DNA of 64,000 bases, taken from the NCBI GenBank assembly GCA_963732905.1, contig CAVTBM010000008.1:558001-622000 (forward strand), read 5' to 3'. The DNA is from DASQZK01 sp963732905. Lineage in GTDB: Bacteria > Bacteroidota > Bacteroidia > Bacteroidales > GCA-2748055. This document shows positions 1-8,332 of the stretch, piece after piece (position 1 is the first letter of the stretch; every line of letters starts with the position of its first letter). The notes under the pieces were generated by a model. The model did not search any database and was not told the origin of the DNA. It worked only from the letters and a program-made list of their open reading frames with translations. The translations under genes were made by a program, and so were the position numbers.

Positions 1-828
1 CAGAAAACCATAGCGCATAATCCCTTTCTTATCGCCCAGGGCTTTGTAAAAAGCTTCTCCAAGGGCCAGCGCAGTATCTTCTACGGTATGGTGTTCATCC
101 ACCTTCAAATCACCATCCGTATTGAGGGTGAGATCAATACCGGCATGTTTGGGTATCTGTTCCAGCATATGATCGAAAAATCCCAGTCCGGTGGAAATTT
201 CCGATATCCCGGTACCATCAAGATTGAGCCGGATGCTGATCTGTGTCTCTTTTGTATTTCTGTGTATTTCAGAAATCCGGGGTGGCAGGGAAAGGAACGA
301 CCAAATTTCATCCCAGGATTTCGCTGTCAATGCGCAAGATTCTGACAATCCGGCGCTTTCAATTTCGGAAGCCTGGGATTCAGAGCCGAGAAAAATTGCC
401 TTTGCCGACAGGTTTGCTGCCAGTTGCACATCAGTAAGCCTGTCACCAATGACAAATGAGGAAGGAAGATCATAGTCACCGCTGAGGTATTTACCGAGCA
501 GTCCGGTGCGAGGCTTACGTGTCGGGGCGTTGTCGGCAGGCATGGATGTATCTATCAAAACATCGTCAAAAACCACATCTTCATTTTCAAAGGCTTTAAG
601 AAATTTCTCATGAGGTTTGATAAAGTCTTCATAGGGAAAACGATCCGTCCCCATGCCATCCTGATTACTTATGATGACCAGCTCATAATCCAGAAAATGT
701 CTGATCTTGTAAAGATTCCGGAAGACACCTGGTATAAATTCAAGCTTCTCCAGACTATCGACCTGGTAATTGACCGGTGGTTCAACGATAAGAGTACCGT
801 CTCTGTCGATAAATAATACTTTCTTCAT
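1..828 (-). CDS. hisB: HisB, bifunctional histidinol-phosphatase / imidazoleglycerol-phosphate dehydratase (3' end outside window)
   Basis: Catalyses two steps of histidine synthesis: dehydration of imidazoleglycerol phosphate and dephosphorylation of histidinol phosphate. Translation from the ATG at 828 stays open to position 1, giving 276 residues with the C-terminus missing. An N-terminal HAD phosphatase (about 1-165) begins MKKVLFIDRDGTL and has a GDRLTD motif. The IGPD domain starts near residue 184 (RISEIHRNT) and shows the metal-binding DEHHTVEDT at about 244-252. The Cys/His zinc loop of E. coli HisB-N is absent: the segment before RKPRTG has no cysteine. Last visible gene of the hisGDCB operon, 44 bases after hisC. 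Confidence 0.93.
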   Translation of the reverse strand, partial: MKKVLFIDRDGTLIVEPPVNYQVDSLEKLEFIPGVFRNLYKIRHFLDYELVIISNQDGMGTDRFPYEDFIKPHEKFLKAFENEDVVFDDVLIDTSMPADNAPTRKPRTGLLGKYLSGDYDLPSSFVIGDRLTDVQLAANLSAKAIFLGSESQASEIESAGLSESCALTAKSWDEIWSFLSLPPRISEIHRNTKETQISIRLNLDGTGISEISTGLGFFDHMLEQIPKHAGIDLTLNTDGDLKVDEHHTVEDTALALGEAFYKALGDKKGIMRYGFL

Positions 829-872
829 GTTGTGCCGGGTTTTAAGTAAGCCCTGTCATTGGGTCCAAGTCA

Positions 873-1922
873 TCAGCCTTGCCGGGAATAATTCTTTAAA
901 AGGTTAATGAGTGCGTCATTTTCTTCAGGAGTACCAACAGTAATCCTGAGGCAACCTTCACAGAGGCTCACGCCTGAGCGGTTACGGACAATAACTTTCC
1001 CATCCCTTAAGAAGTCGTACATTCTGGCCGGCTGGTCAACCTTCACCAAAAGGAAATTAGCATCGGAATGATAAATTCTCCTGACGGCAGCAAATTGCAT
1101 CAGCTCCTTTTCCAGCCACCGTCTTTGAACAATGATTTCGCGTACCCACATTTCTTTCTGCTGAAGATCATCCAGGCACTTCAACACATACTCCTGGGTA
1201 AGGGAATTTACATTATACGGATATTTAATATGATCCAAAATCCGGATGATTTCAGGCGAAGCATAAGCAATACCAAGTCTTACACCAGCAAGTCCCCATG
1301 CTTTTGAGAAAGTGCGTAAGACCACCAGGTTTGGAACTTCGGTAATGTATTTAAGCATCCCGCCGGAACCTGAAAAATCGATATAGGCTTCATCCACAAT
1401 CAACAGACCAGCAAATTGCCCTGCAATTTTCAACATTTTGGTCTCATCGAGAAGATTCGATGTCGGATTGTTGGGTGAACAAAGGAACATCATTTTTGAA
1501 TTTGTGTTGCAAGCCTGAAGCAAAGCTTCGGTATTCAGGCTGAAATCGGGGTTGAGAAGCACTTTTCTAAATGCCACATCATTGATATTAGCCGATACTT
1601 CGTACATTCCATAAGACGGATCGATCGAGATGACCTCATCGATGCCGGGGTTACAAAATGCCCTGAAAAGCAAATCAATAGCTTCGTCGCTGCCATTTCC
1701 GAGAAAGATACGGTCGGTATCGATACCATAAAGGCCGGCGATTCCCTCCTTCAGTTTTCTCTGATGAGGGTCGGGGTATCGGTTAAAGGGGCTGTTATAC
1801 GGATTCTCGTTGGCATCAAGAAGAACAGCATTTTCACCTGTATACTCATCCCGGGCTGAGGAATATGGCACGAGGCCTTCAATGTTTGACCTGACCAGTG
1901 TTTTCAAGTCGAATTCCATCAT
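873..1922 (-). CDS. hisC: Histidinol-phosphate aminotransferase
   Basis: PLP-dependent class I/II aminotransferase converting imidazole-acetol phosphate and glutamate to histidinol phosphate. The 349 residues are the usual length. Visible motifs are NPYNSPFNRYPDP near the N-terminus, GNGSDEAIDLLFRA (cofactor phosphate region), CSPNNPTSN, the VDEAYIDFSG aspartate region, and RTFSKAWGLAGVRLG carrying the Schiff-base lysine at about residue 210. The ATG at 1922 overlaps the hisD stop by 4 bases (ATGA), implying translational coupling; a second in-frame ATG follows at 1919. Confidence 0.96.
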   Translation of the reverse strand: MMEFDLKTLVRSNIEGLVPYSSARDEYTGENAVLLDANENPYNSPFNRYPDPHQRKLKEGIAGLYGIDTDRIFLGNGSDEAIDLLFRAFCNPGIDEVISIDPSYGMYEVSANINDVAFRKVLLNPDFSLNTEALLQACNTNSKMMFLCSPNNPTSNLLDETKMLKIAGQFAGLLIVDEAYIDFSGSGGMLKYITEVPNLVVLRTFSKAWGLAGVRLGIAYASPEIIRILDHIKYPYNVNSLTQEYVLKCLDDLQQKEMWVREIIVQRRWLEKELMQFAAVRRIYHSDANFLLVKVDQPARMYDFLRDGKVIVRNRSGVSLCEGCLRITVGTPEENDALINLLKNYSRQG

Positions 1923-3214
1923 TTATAATTGTTGGCCACTTTGGTTACTCTTATTCTTACGGCATTTTTATGGGCTTCCAGGTGTTCAGCTTCAGCCATT
2001 TTTTCAACTGCAGGCCCGATATTAAAGAGGCCGTATTCGGTGAGTTCCTGGAAAGTCATCTTTTTAGTGAAGCTGTCGAGGTTCACACCACTGTATGCCT
2101 TGGCTGTCCCGTTTGTCGGAAGGGTATGGTTAGTGCCCGAAGCATAATCGCCGGCACTTTCAGGGGAGAAACTGCCCAGAAATACTGATCCGGCATTGAT
2201 AATCCTTCCTGCCAGGGCAGTATAATTTTTCGTAACGATGATGAGGTGCTCGGGAGCATACTCGTTAATTAATTCAATCATCTCATCTTCATCATCCATC
2301 AGAACGATCTTACTGTTATCCAGCGCTTTCTTTGCGATCTCCCTACGGGGCAGGTTTTTAAGCTGGTCATCCAGTTCGACCTGCACTTTTTCGATCAGTG
2401 CATTTGAATTTGTGACGAGCATCACCTGACTGTCTGTGCCGTGTTCTGCCTGTGAGAGCAAGTCTGAAGCCACAAAGGCGGCATTGCTGGTCTCATCGGC
2501 AAGAACGGCAACCTCAGAAGGGCCTGCAGGCATATCGATAGCCGTCTTTTCAAGACTCACCTTCATCTTGGCGGCCTGCACGTACTGGTTTCCCGGTCCG
2601 AATATCTTGTAAACTTTAGGCACCGTTTCGGTCCCGTACGCCATCGCAGCGATAGCTTGTGCACCCCCTATTTTGAATACTTTGCTTATGCCGAGAAGAT
2701 CGGCAACGTACAAAATTGCCGGATGGATTTTACCTTGTTTATCGGGTGGTGTACAAAGGACGATTTCATGACAGCCTGCCATTTTTGCCGGAATACCAAG
2801 CATCAGTACGGTAGAGAGCAGCGGTGCCGTTCCGCCGGGGATATAGAGGCCGACCTTTTCGATGGGAAGGGTTTTCTGCCAGCATTTAACGCCCGGAGTG
2901 GTTTCCACATTGACTGTGGTAAGCTTCTGAGCGGCATGAAACTGTTCTATATTCGCTTTGGCGATGCCGATGGCTTTTTTCAGTTCATCGTCAATCTCAT
3001 GTTTGGCAAAGGTAAGCTCTACTTCAGTGACTGCCAGGTCATCCAGTTTCACCTTATCAAATTTCAATGTATAATTCTTAACTGCCTGATCTCCTAGTTT
3101 TTTAACGTCAGACAGGATCTCAGAAACAGAACTCATGAGGGACTCAAAATTGATTGACGGCCTCTCGAGAAACGAACTCCAGAGTTCTTTACCGGGATTT
3201 TTAATTATGTTCAT
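1919..3214 (-). CDS. hisD: Histidinol dehydrogenase
   Basis: Zinc- and NAD-dependent enzyme oxidising L-histidinol to histidine, the last two steps of the pathway. The 431 residues match the family. Diagnostic segments are YIPGGTAPLLSTVLMLGIPA, IFGPGNQYVQAAK, DMPAGPSEVAVLADE, SQAEHGTDSQVM and SGTNHTLPTNGTAKAYSG, which include the catalytic histidines and zinc ligands. It starts 20 bases after hisG and overlaps hisC by 4 bases, so it is the second gene of the operon. Confidence 0.97.
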   Translation of the reverse strand: MNIIKNPGKELWSSFLERPSINFESLMSSVSEILSDVKKLGDQAVKNYTLKFDKVKLDDLAVTEVELTFAKHEIDDELKKAIGIAKANIEQFHAAQKLTTVNVETTPGVKCWQKTLPIEKVGLYIPGGTAPLLSTVLMLGIPAKMAGCHEIVLCTPPDKQGKIHPAILYVADLLGISKVFKIGGAQAIAAMAYGTETVPKVYKIFGPGNQYVQAAKMKVSLEKTAIDMPAGPSEVAVLADETSNAAFVASDLLSQAEHGTDSQVMLVTNSNALIEKVQVELDDQLKNLPRREIAKKALDNSKIVLMDDEDEMIELINEYAPEHLIIVTKNYTALAGRIINAGSVFLGSFSPESAGDYASGTNHTLPTNGTAKAYSGVNLDSFTKKMTFQELTEYGLFNIGPAVEKMAEAEHLEAHKNAVRIRVTKVANNYK

Positions 3215-3234
3215 TTATTCAGAAATTAAGGTTA

Positions 3235-4101
3235 TTATACGATCATTTTTTCAATGGGAACGACCAGAATGCCCTGTGCACCAAGGTCCTTTAACTGATC
3301 GATCACTTCCCAGAATTCATTTTCATTCAGTACCGAATGCACCGAACTCCAGCCTTCTTCGGCCAGGGGCATGATGGTAGGACTTTTCATGCCAGGGATG
3401 ATGGAGATAATTTTTTCCAGGCTTTTATTTGGCGCATTCAGCAAAATATATTTATTACTGCGGGCGGTTCTTACCGATTTGATCCGGAAGATCAGTTTCT
3501 CAAGGATCTCTTTCTTTTCTTCACTCAGTCCGGGCGTTGAAATCATCACGGCTTCCGAATCAGTAACATTTTCCACTTCCATCAGACCATTGCTGATCAG
3601 TGTACTTCCGGTACTCACAATATCAAAGATTGCATCCGCAAGGCCGATTCCCGGGGCGATTTCCACGGAACCGCTGATCTCATGAATATCGGCCATCACC
3701 TGATGTTTCTCCAGGAAATGGCGGAGAATAACAGGATAAGAGGTGGCAATTTTTTTACCGTTGAACCATGCCGGACCAGTATATTCAACATTTTTAGGAA
3801 CTGCCAGTGACAGGTGGCAACGGGCAAATCCCAGTCGGTAAACAATTTCAACCTCACAAGGTTTTTCCATGATGACATTCTCTCCGACGATACCTATATC
3901 GGCAACTTTGTCATTGACGTATTGCGGAATGTCGTCATCCCTCAGAAACAGAATTTCCAGGGGGAAATTTGAAGATACGGAGACCAGTTTCCTCTCCCCG
4001 TTATTTAATCCGATCCCTGCTTCTTTAATTAATTCAAGTGATTTCTCACTCAGCCTGCCGGATTTCTGCACTGCGATTTTAAGTCTTTCCATTTCGGACA
4101 T
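3235..4101 (-). CDS. hisG: ATP phosphoribosyltransferase, long form
   Basis: First committed enzyme of histidine synthesis, joining ATP and PRPP. It begins MSEMERLKIAVQKSGRLSEK; the family core starts at MERLK, so the ATG at 4092 is an alternative start. The PRPP-binding loop appears as DIVSTGSTLISNGL, and the extra C-terminal regulatory domain ending GILVVPIEKMIV marks the long, hexameric, feedback-inhibited form. A longer reading back to 4134 would begin at TTG inside the terminator hairpin and is unlikely. First structural gene of hisGDCB, directly downstream of the attenuator. Confidence 0.94.
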   Translation of the reverse strand: MSEMERLKIAVQKSGRLSEKSLELIKEAGIGLNNGERKLVSVSSNFPLEILFLRDDDIPQYVNDKVADIGIVGENVIMEKPCEVEIVYRLGFARCHLSLAVPKNVEYTGPAWFNGKKIATSYPVILRHFLEKHQVMADIHEISGSVEIAPGIGLADAIFDIVSTGSTLISNGLMEVENVTDSEAVMISTPGLSEEKKEILEKLIFRIKSVRTARSNKYILLNAPNKSLEKIISIIPGMKSPTIMPLAEEGWSSVHSVLNENEFWEVIDQLKDLGAQGILVVPIEKMIV

Positions 4102-4107
4102 GTATTT

Positions 4108-4140
4108 AAAAAAAAAGGTTTGCAGAATCTGCAAACCTTT
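4108..4140 (-). terminator. Intrinsic terminator of the his attenuator
   Basis: A perfect 12-bp stem (AAAGGTTTGCAG / CTGCAAACCTTT, 4140-4129 and 4125-4114) with a 3-base loop is followed by a run of U to 4108. It lies between the histidine-rich leader ORF and the hisG start, where an attenuator terminator belongs. The mRNA segment TGCAGAA at 4174-4168 can pair with TTCTGCA at 4127-4121 inside this stem, so a mutually exclusive antiterminator is possible. The second pairing is inference. Confidence 0.85.
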
Positions 4141-4176
4141 GACTGAATATTTTTCTGAGCTTACATTTTCTGCATA

Positions 4177-4242
4177 CTATCCTACTTCATCATGGGTACG
4201 ATGATGGTAACTTATTACAGTATGTACAGAAAATGGCTTCAT
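4177..4242 (-). CDS. hisL: his operon leader peptide (21 residues)
   Basis: A short ORF with ATG at 4242 and TAG ending at 4177. It begins MKPFSV and contains four histidine codons among 21, including an adjacent pair in the segment SYHHRTHDE. It lies about 75 bases upstream of hisG, just ahead of the terminator. The RNA encoding the His run can itself fold (CATCAT with ATGATG, 4206-4188), as expected for a pause hairpin. It is not homologous in sequence to the enterobacterial His leader but has the same design. Ribosome stalling on His codons when charged tRNA-His is scarce would favour readthrough. Confidence 0.8.
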   Translation of the reverse strand: MKPFSVHTVISYHHRTHDEVG

Positions 4243-4259
4243 AAACTTCAAATTTGTGA

Positions 4260-4290
4260 CAATATTAGCAATTCAATTTTAAATTATCAA
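4260..4290 (-). promoter_or_regulatory. Candidate Bacteroidetes-type promoter for the his operon
   Basis: On the minus strand, TAATATTG (4267-4260) matches the Bacteroidetes -7 consensus TAnnTTTG at all but one position. A TTG at 4290-4288 lies 20 bases upstream, the usual -33 spacing. Transcription would begin roughly at 4253, giving a very short 5' end before the leader ATG at 4242. Confidence 0.5.
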
Positions 4291-4320
4291 GCTTCTCGGG
4301 ATAATTTAATTATAAATTCA

Positions 4321-5643
4321 TCATGAGATGTCTTTCAGTAAGACATTGGTAGGTGAAGATTTCAGGTTTTCATAGATGGTATCGTATATGGCACTAAGTT
4401 TTGTGAATGCCGCTGACTCTTTGACCATGATCTGGTCGATACCCATGGCATCCAGTCTTTCGGTAACAAACTGAATACTGATCCTGTTAATATCTATAGC
4501 CGGCTGATAGCCTTTTTCGCGGGGACTTTCAGTAACCGTTTCATTGAGAATACCGGCTTTGGTGAGGTCGAAGAGGATATCACGGACCAGTCGTAACGGT
4601 ATTTCCAGCTTCTGGCCAATGGTTGTACTTGTATCGGGTTCACCCCCGACCTCAAAGTTTTTAACGATGTAATGAACGATCAGAAGGGACAGTATCCGCT
4701 TATTATGCTGGCTGATATGCAGTGATCCGGCCTCCACCGCATACTCGTGAACGTTCTGGTATGCGTAGGAAATTTCGGCACCCAGAAGAACGATAAGCCA
4801 GCTCAGCTGCAACCAAATCAGGAATAAAGGCAGCGCGGCAAACGTACCATATATGGCGCTGTACTTGGTTACACCGATCTGGAAATGAATATAACCCCAT
4901 TGTAATACCTGGAATCCTGTACCGGCAATAATTCCTGCAACAAGAGCATGCCTGAAAATCACCCGGGTATTGGGTAGAATGATGTACACCAGTGTAAAAA
5001 GCAGCCAAATCAATGCATAAGGCACGAATCTGAGCAGGTTTTGAAACACCGGAGAGATGACCTGGAACATATCGATGCTTTGCGTCACGGATTGTACCCT
5101 GGTTGAGATATAGACCATAACACTGCTCGAAACGATGATAAGCAGGGGACCTATCAGCATAATGGAGAGATAGTCACTAACCTTCCGGAAGAAAGACCGT
5201 GACTTTTTGATCTGCCATATTGCATTAAAGGAACTCTCTATATTGTTCAGGACCTGCATGACGGACCATATAAGTACTACCAAACCGATTCCGGCAAGAA
5301 GCCCTCCCTGTACTTTTTCGAGTACAGAGTTAGAAAGGTTGATCACCCAGTTCATGACCTCTTCCTGCCCTTTGAAATTACTGATAATAAATTTCTCCAT
5401 GGTATTCTGAAAGCCAAAACCTTTGGCCACACCGAAAGCCATTGCGACAATCGGAACTACTGAAAGAAGGCTGTAAAAGGTTAGGGCTGAAGCCCGAAGG
5501 CTCACCCGGTCTTCGAGGAAGCCTTTAAAGGCAAGAATAATAATCCTGAGCTGCCTGATCAGGAAAGTCCGGCTTTTCGACTTCTGATGAACAGGCGTCT
5601 GCCAAAGTTCTTCCTGGATGAATTTGCGGAGTTTGTCTAGCAT
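4321..5643 (-). CDS. YihY/BrkB family inner-membrane protein
   Basis: A 440-residue protein of the YihY (formerly mis-assigned RNase BN) family. The region from about residue 30 to 300 holds roughly six hydrophobic segments and family motifs RASALTFYSLLSVVPIVAMA near residue 47 and ALPLFLIWLQLSWLIVLLGAEISYA (in part) near residue 265. The C-terminal 130 residues are soluble and resemble a winged-helix domain (IGQKLEIPLRLVRDILFDL). Molecular function is not established for the family. It lies upstream of the his leader on the same strand but probably forms a separate unit. Confidence 0.88.
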   Translation of the reverse strand: MLDKLRKFIQEELWQTPVHQKSKSRTFLIRQLRIIILAFKGFLEDRVSLRASALTFYSLLSVVPIVAMAFGVAKGFGFQNTMEKFIISNFKGQEEVMNWVINLSNSVLEKVQGGLLAGIGLVVLIWSVMQVLNNIESSFNAIWQIKKSRSFFRKVSDYLSIMLIGPLLIIVSSSVMVYISTRVQSVTQSIDMFQVISPVFQNLLRFVPYALIWLLFTLVYIILPNTRVIFRHALVAGIIAGTGFQVLQWGYIHFQIGVTKYSAIYGTFAALPLFLIWLQLSWLIVLLGAEISYAYQNVHEYAVEAGSLHISQHNKRILSLLIVHYIVKNFEVGGEPDTSTTIGQKLEIPLRLVRDILFDLTKAGILNETVTESPREKGYQPAIDINRISIQFVTERLDAMGIDQIMVKESAAFTKLSAIYDTIYENLKSSPTNVLLKDIS

Positions 5644-5802
5644 GAATGCAAATTTTACTGCTAATATACGAGAAATGTGGGGTATTGTCAGAAAAGTTGA
5701 GGGTTGCTTTTATGAACAAGATTCCGGAGGATCAAAATATCTTTTTTTATTATACCATTATTTCTTATCATTGCAGCCTTTATTTCGCGTACAAAAGGAA
5801 CA

Positions 5803-6492
5803 ATGAATATCAGGATTTTACACCTCATCGAGGGAGCCCGTGAGGCTGAAGGACTTACGGTTGTCATCGATGTTTTCCGTGCTTTTTCTGTCGCGGCCTA
5901 TGCGTTTGCCGGGGGAGCTGCAAAGATCATCCCCGTGGGGGAGCTGGATATTGCCCTGCGGCTTAAGAATGAAGATCCTTCCCGCCTGCTTATCGGGGAA
6001 CGGGATGAACAGAAGCCCGCCGGTTTCGACTTCGGAAATTCACCGTCCCAGATCATGCAGGCCGACCTCCGCGGAAAAACGCTTATTCATACTACCAGTG
6101 CCGGAACCCAGGGGCTTGTTAATGCCGTACATGCCGATGAGATCATCACAGGCAGTTTTGTTAACGCCGGGGCCATTTCCAGATATATCCTGAAACAGAA
6201 ACCTGAGAACGTATCCCTGGTATGTATGGGCTACTCTGCCAGATACCCAGTTGAAGAAGACAGCTTTTGTGCCGAATATATTAAAAATGAGCTTGAAGGA
6301 CGCGAAAGTGATTTTGAGAAGATGGTTCAGATCATCAGACAAACCAGTGGCAGGCGATTCTTCGATGATCAAAAACAGCTCTATGCGCCTGCTGCCGATT
6401 TTGATCTCTGCCTGGATCTTGACAGGTTCAGTTTTGTTATCACGGCTGAAATGAATGGAGAGAGCCATGAACTTAAAATGAAGGACACATGA
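5803..6492 (+). CDS. comB: 2-phosphosulfolactate phosphatase family protein (ComB-like)
   Basis: A 229-residue protein of the ComB family, which dephosphorylates 2-phosphosulfolactate in coenzyme M synthesis in methanogens; bacterial members often have no known substrate. Visible family features are VVIDVFRAFSVAAYAFAGGA near residue 20, IGERDEQKPAGFDFGNSP near 65, and GKTLIHTTSAGTQGL near 92. No other coenzyme M gene is present, so the true substrate is open. The ATG at 5803 follows an A-rich segment. Confidence 0.85.
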   Translation: MNIRILHLIEGAREAEGLTVVIDVFRAFSVAAYAFAGGAAKIIPVGELDIALRLKNEDPSRLLIGERDEQKPAGFDFGNSPSQIMQADLRGKTLIHTTSAGTQGLVNAVHADEIITGSFVNAGAISRYILKQKPENVSLVCMGYSARYPVEEDSFCAEYIKNELEGRESDFEKMVQIIRQTSGRRFFDDQKQLYAPAADFDLCLDLDRFSFVITAEMNGESHELKMKDT

Positions 6493-6576
6493 ACCATTCA
6501 TGAGGCGCCCTGTTATAGGTTCGGTTATTGCCAAAAGCAAATTGTGACAGATGATATTGTTTATTTAAAGGAAAAA

Positions 6577-7182
6577 ATGGAAAAAATAAAAAACTGGTTT
6601 AGCAGTTATTTCAAGAAGAATTCAAAAATCAAGATTTTCGGTGATGTGTTATTCTATATCCTTATCATTCTCATGATAATACCTTCAACACGAAGGGAAC
6701 TATCGGCCGTTTTGATAAGGGCTACCTTACGGAAACCTCATGTAACCACTGAACGAAGCATAAAAGGCCTTACGTCCGTTGATTATCAGTTAAATTTTGA
6801 AGACCTTAAAGGCAAAGATTATATCCTGGGAGACTTCAAAAACAAAGTTGTCCTTTTAAATTTCTGGGCAACATGGTGTCCTCCCTGCCGCGCTGAACTC
6901 CCTGCCCTCCAGGATTTGTACAATGATTATGGAAGTAAGATCAACTTTATTCTGGTGAGCAGCGAAGAACCCGGAAAGCTAAATCAGTTCCTGCATGAAT
7001 CGGGTTACGATATTCCGGTATATATACAGCAATCTCCATTACCCCCTTCTTTCCCGGTACAAAGCATCCCTACAACCTTTATCATTTCCAAAACCGGAGC
7101 GATCGTGGTAGATAAGAACGGGGCTGCTAACTGGAATTCAGATGCATTCCGGCATCAGCTCGATGAGCTGATCAACGAGTGA
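6577..7182 (+). CDS. Membrane-anchored TlpA-like thioredoxin
   Basis: A thioredoxin-fold protein of about 201 residues with an N-terminal transmembrane anchor (VLFYILIILMIIP near residue 22) and the redox motif WATWCPPCRAELP at about residues 97-109. It should sit on the periplasmic side and reduce or isomerise disulfides, or act in cytochrome c maturation or redox homeostasis. A cis-proline is visible in QSIPTTFIIS. A GTG start at 6544 would add 11 residues; I prefer the ATG at 6577 (MEKIKNW). Its stop abuts the stop of the convergent permease gene with no gap. Confidence 0.88.
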   Translation: MEKIKNWFSSYFKKNSKIKIFGDVLFYILIILMIIPSTRRELSAVLIRATLRKPHVTTERSIKGLTSVDYQLNFEDLKGKDYILGDFKNKVVLLNFWATWCPPCRAELPALQDLYNDYGSKINFILVSSEEPGKLNQFLHESGYDIPVYIQQSPLPPSFPVQSIPTTFIISKTGAIVVDKNGAANWNSDAFRHQLDELINE

Positions 7183-8301
7183 TCAGTTGACTTTCCTGTA
7201 TCTCCAAACGGCAAGGCTCAGGATTACTGACGCAAAGATGAGTAAAGAATAAAGCTCACGATGAATATCTGCAAAGCCTGAACCTTTAAGCAGAATCATC
7301 CTAATCACCTTCATAAAATAGGCTAACGGATTGACTATGTTGACATTCTGGGCCCACTGCGGCATACTTTCCACGGGAGTAAAAATACCCGACATCAGGA
7401 TAAACGTCAGCATAAAAAAGAAGGAGAGGAACATCACCTGCTGCTGATTTGATGAAAAGGTGGAGATAAGAAGGCCTATGCCGAGCACCACAACCAGGTA
7501 AACGGCGGCAAAAAGGAAAAGAAGACCCACACTTCCAAGAATGGGAAGATGAAAGAAAAACCGTCCGATCGTCAGTCCGACAGCCAGTTCAAACAAGGCA
7601 ATAACCCAGAAAGGAAAGAGTTTGCCAAAAATGAAATGGTACTTTTTGATGGGTGTGACATTGATCTGCTCCGAGGTTCCGAGTTCCTTCTCCCTGACCA
7701 GGTTTAGTGCGGCAAGGAACATACCTATGAGGGTGACGAGGATAACGAGGATCCCAGGAAGCATGAATATTTTATAGTTCAGTTCCGGATTGTACCAGAA
7801 CGCGGTAATGATATTGAAGGATTTCAGGCTGTTACTGTCCGTCATACCCAGCCATTCGGTGCGTATCCTGCGGTTGAAATCCATGATGATATTGGTGGCG
7901 TAGACATTGACAAGACTGGCTTTCGTGGAATTTACCGCATTCACCAGTAACTGCACCGGTACGGCGTTTTCCTTCCTCAGGTCTTTTTCAAATCCCGGCT
8001 TAAAATGAATAACCAGGTCGGCCTGGTCTTTGTCCAGCAAATGTTCGGCTGCCGGCAGGTCGATTGCCGTTCCCCCGAAGTTAAAAAACTTCGAGCCTGA
8101 GAATTCAGCTGTCATCCGGCGTGAAACGGAAGAAAGATCATTGTCAACCACCACGAAACGTATCTCTTTCATTTCAAGGTTAGCTGCAAAAACCAGGATG
8201 ACCATCTGCACGATGGGTACCAGAAAAATGAATGGCAGCATTACCCGGTTCCTGAAAATCTGGATGAACTCTTTCCGGATGATGGACAATATGATTTTCA
8301 T
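7183..8301 (-). CDS. ABC-2 type exporter permease (YbhR/YhhJ-like)
   Basis: A 372-residue permease with one N-terminal membrane segment (residues about 20-40), a large extracytoplasmic loop (about 45-170), and five C-terminal membrane segments. The family motif LVREKELGTSEQINVTPIKK lies after the second segment. It would form a heterodimer with the neighbouring permease and be driven by the two ABC ATPases upstream. Last gene of the TetR-TolC-HlyD-ABC operon, 31 bases after the other permease. Equivalent to YbhR or YbhS of E. coli; the cargo is unknown. Confidence 0.9.
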   Translation of the reverse strand: MKIILSIIRKEFIQIFRNRVMLPFIFLVPIVQMVILVFAANLEMKEIRFVVVDNDLSSVSRRMTAEFSGSKFFNFGGTAIDLPAAEHLLDKDQADLVIHFKPGFEKDLRKENAVPVQLLVNAVNSTKASLVNVYATNIIMDFNRRIRTEWLGMTDSNSLKSFNIITAFWYNPELNYKIFMLPGILVILVTLIGMFLAALNLVREKELGTSEQINVTPIKKYHFIFGKLFPFWVIALFELAVGLTIGRFFFHLPILGSVGLLFLFAAVYLVVVLGIGLLISTFSSNQQQVMFLSFFFMLTFILMSGIFTPVESMPQWAQNVNIVNPLAYFMKVIRMILLKGSGFADIHRELYSLLIFASVILSLAVWRYRKVN

Positions 8302-8332
8302 ACTCAGCTCAATTACATAATTTACGTACCGG

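Noticed and set aside
5646..5843. 65-codon plus-strand frame upstream of the ComB-like gene
   Set aside because: No start context or homology; it overlaps the YihY promoter region and the ComB start in another frame.
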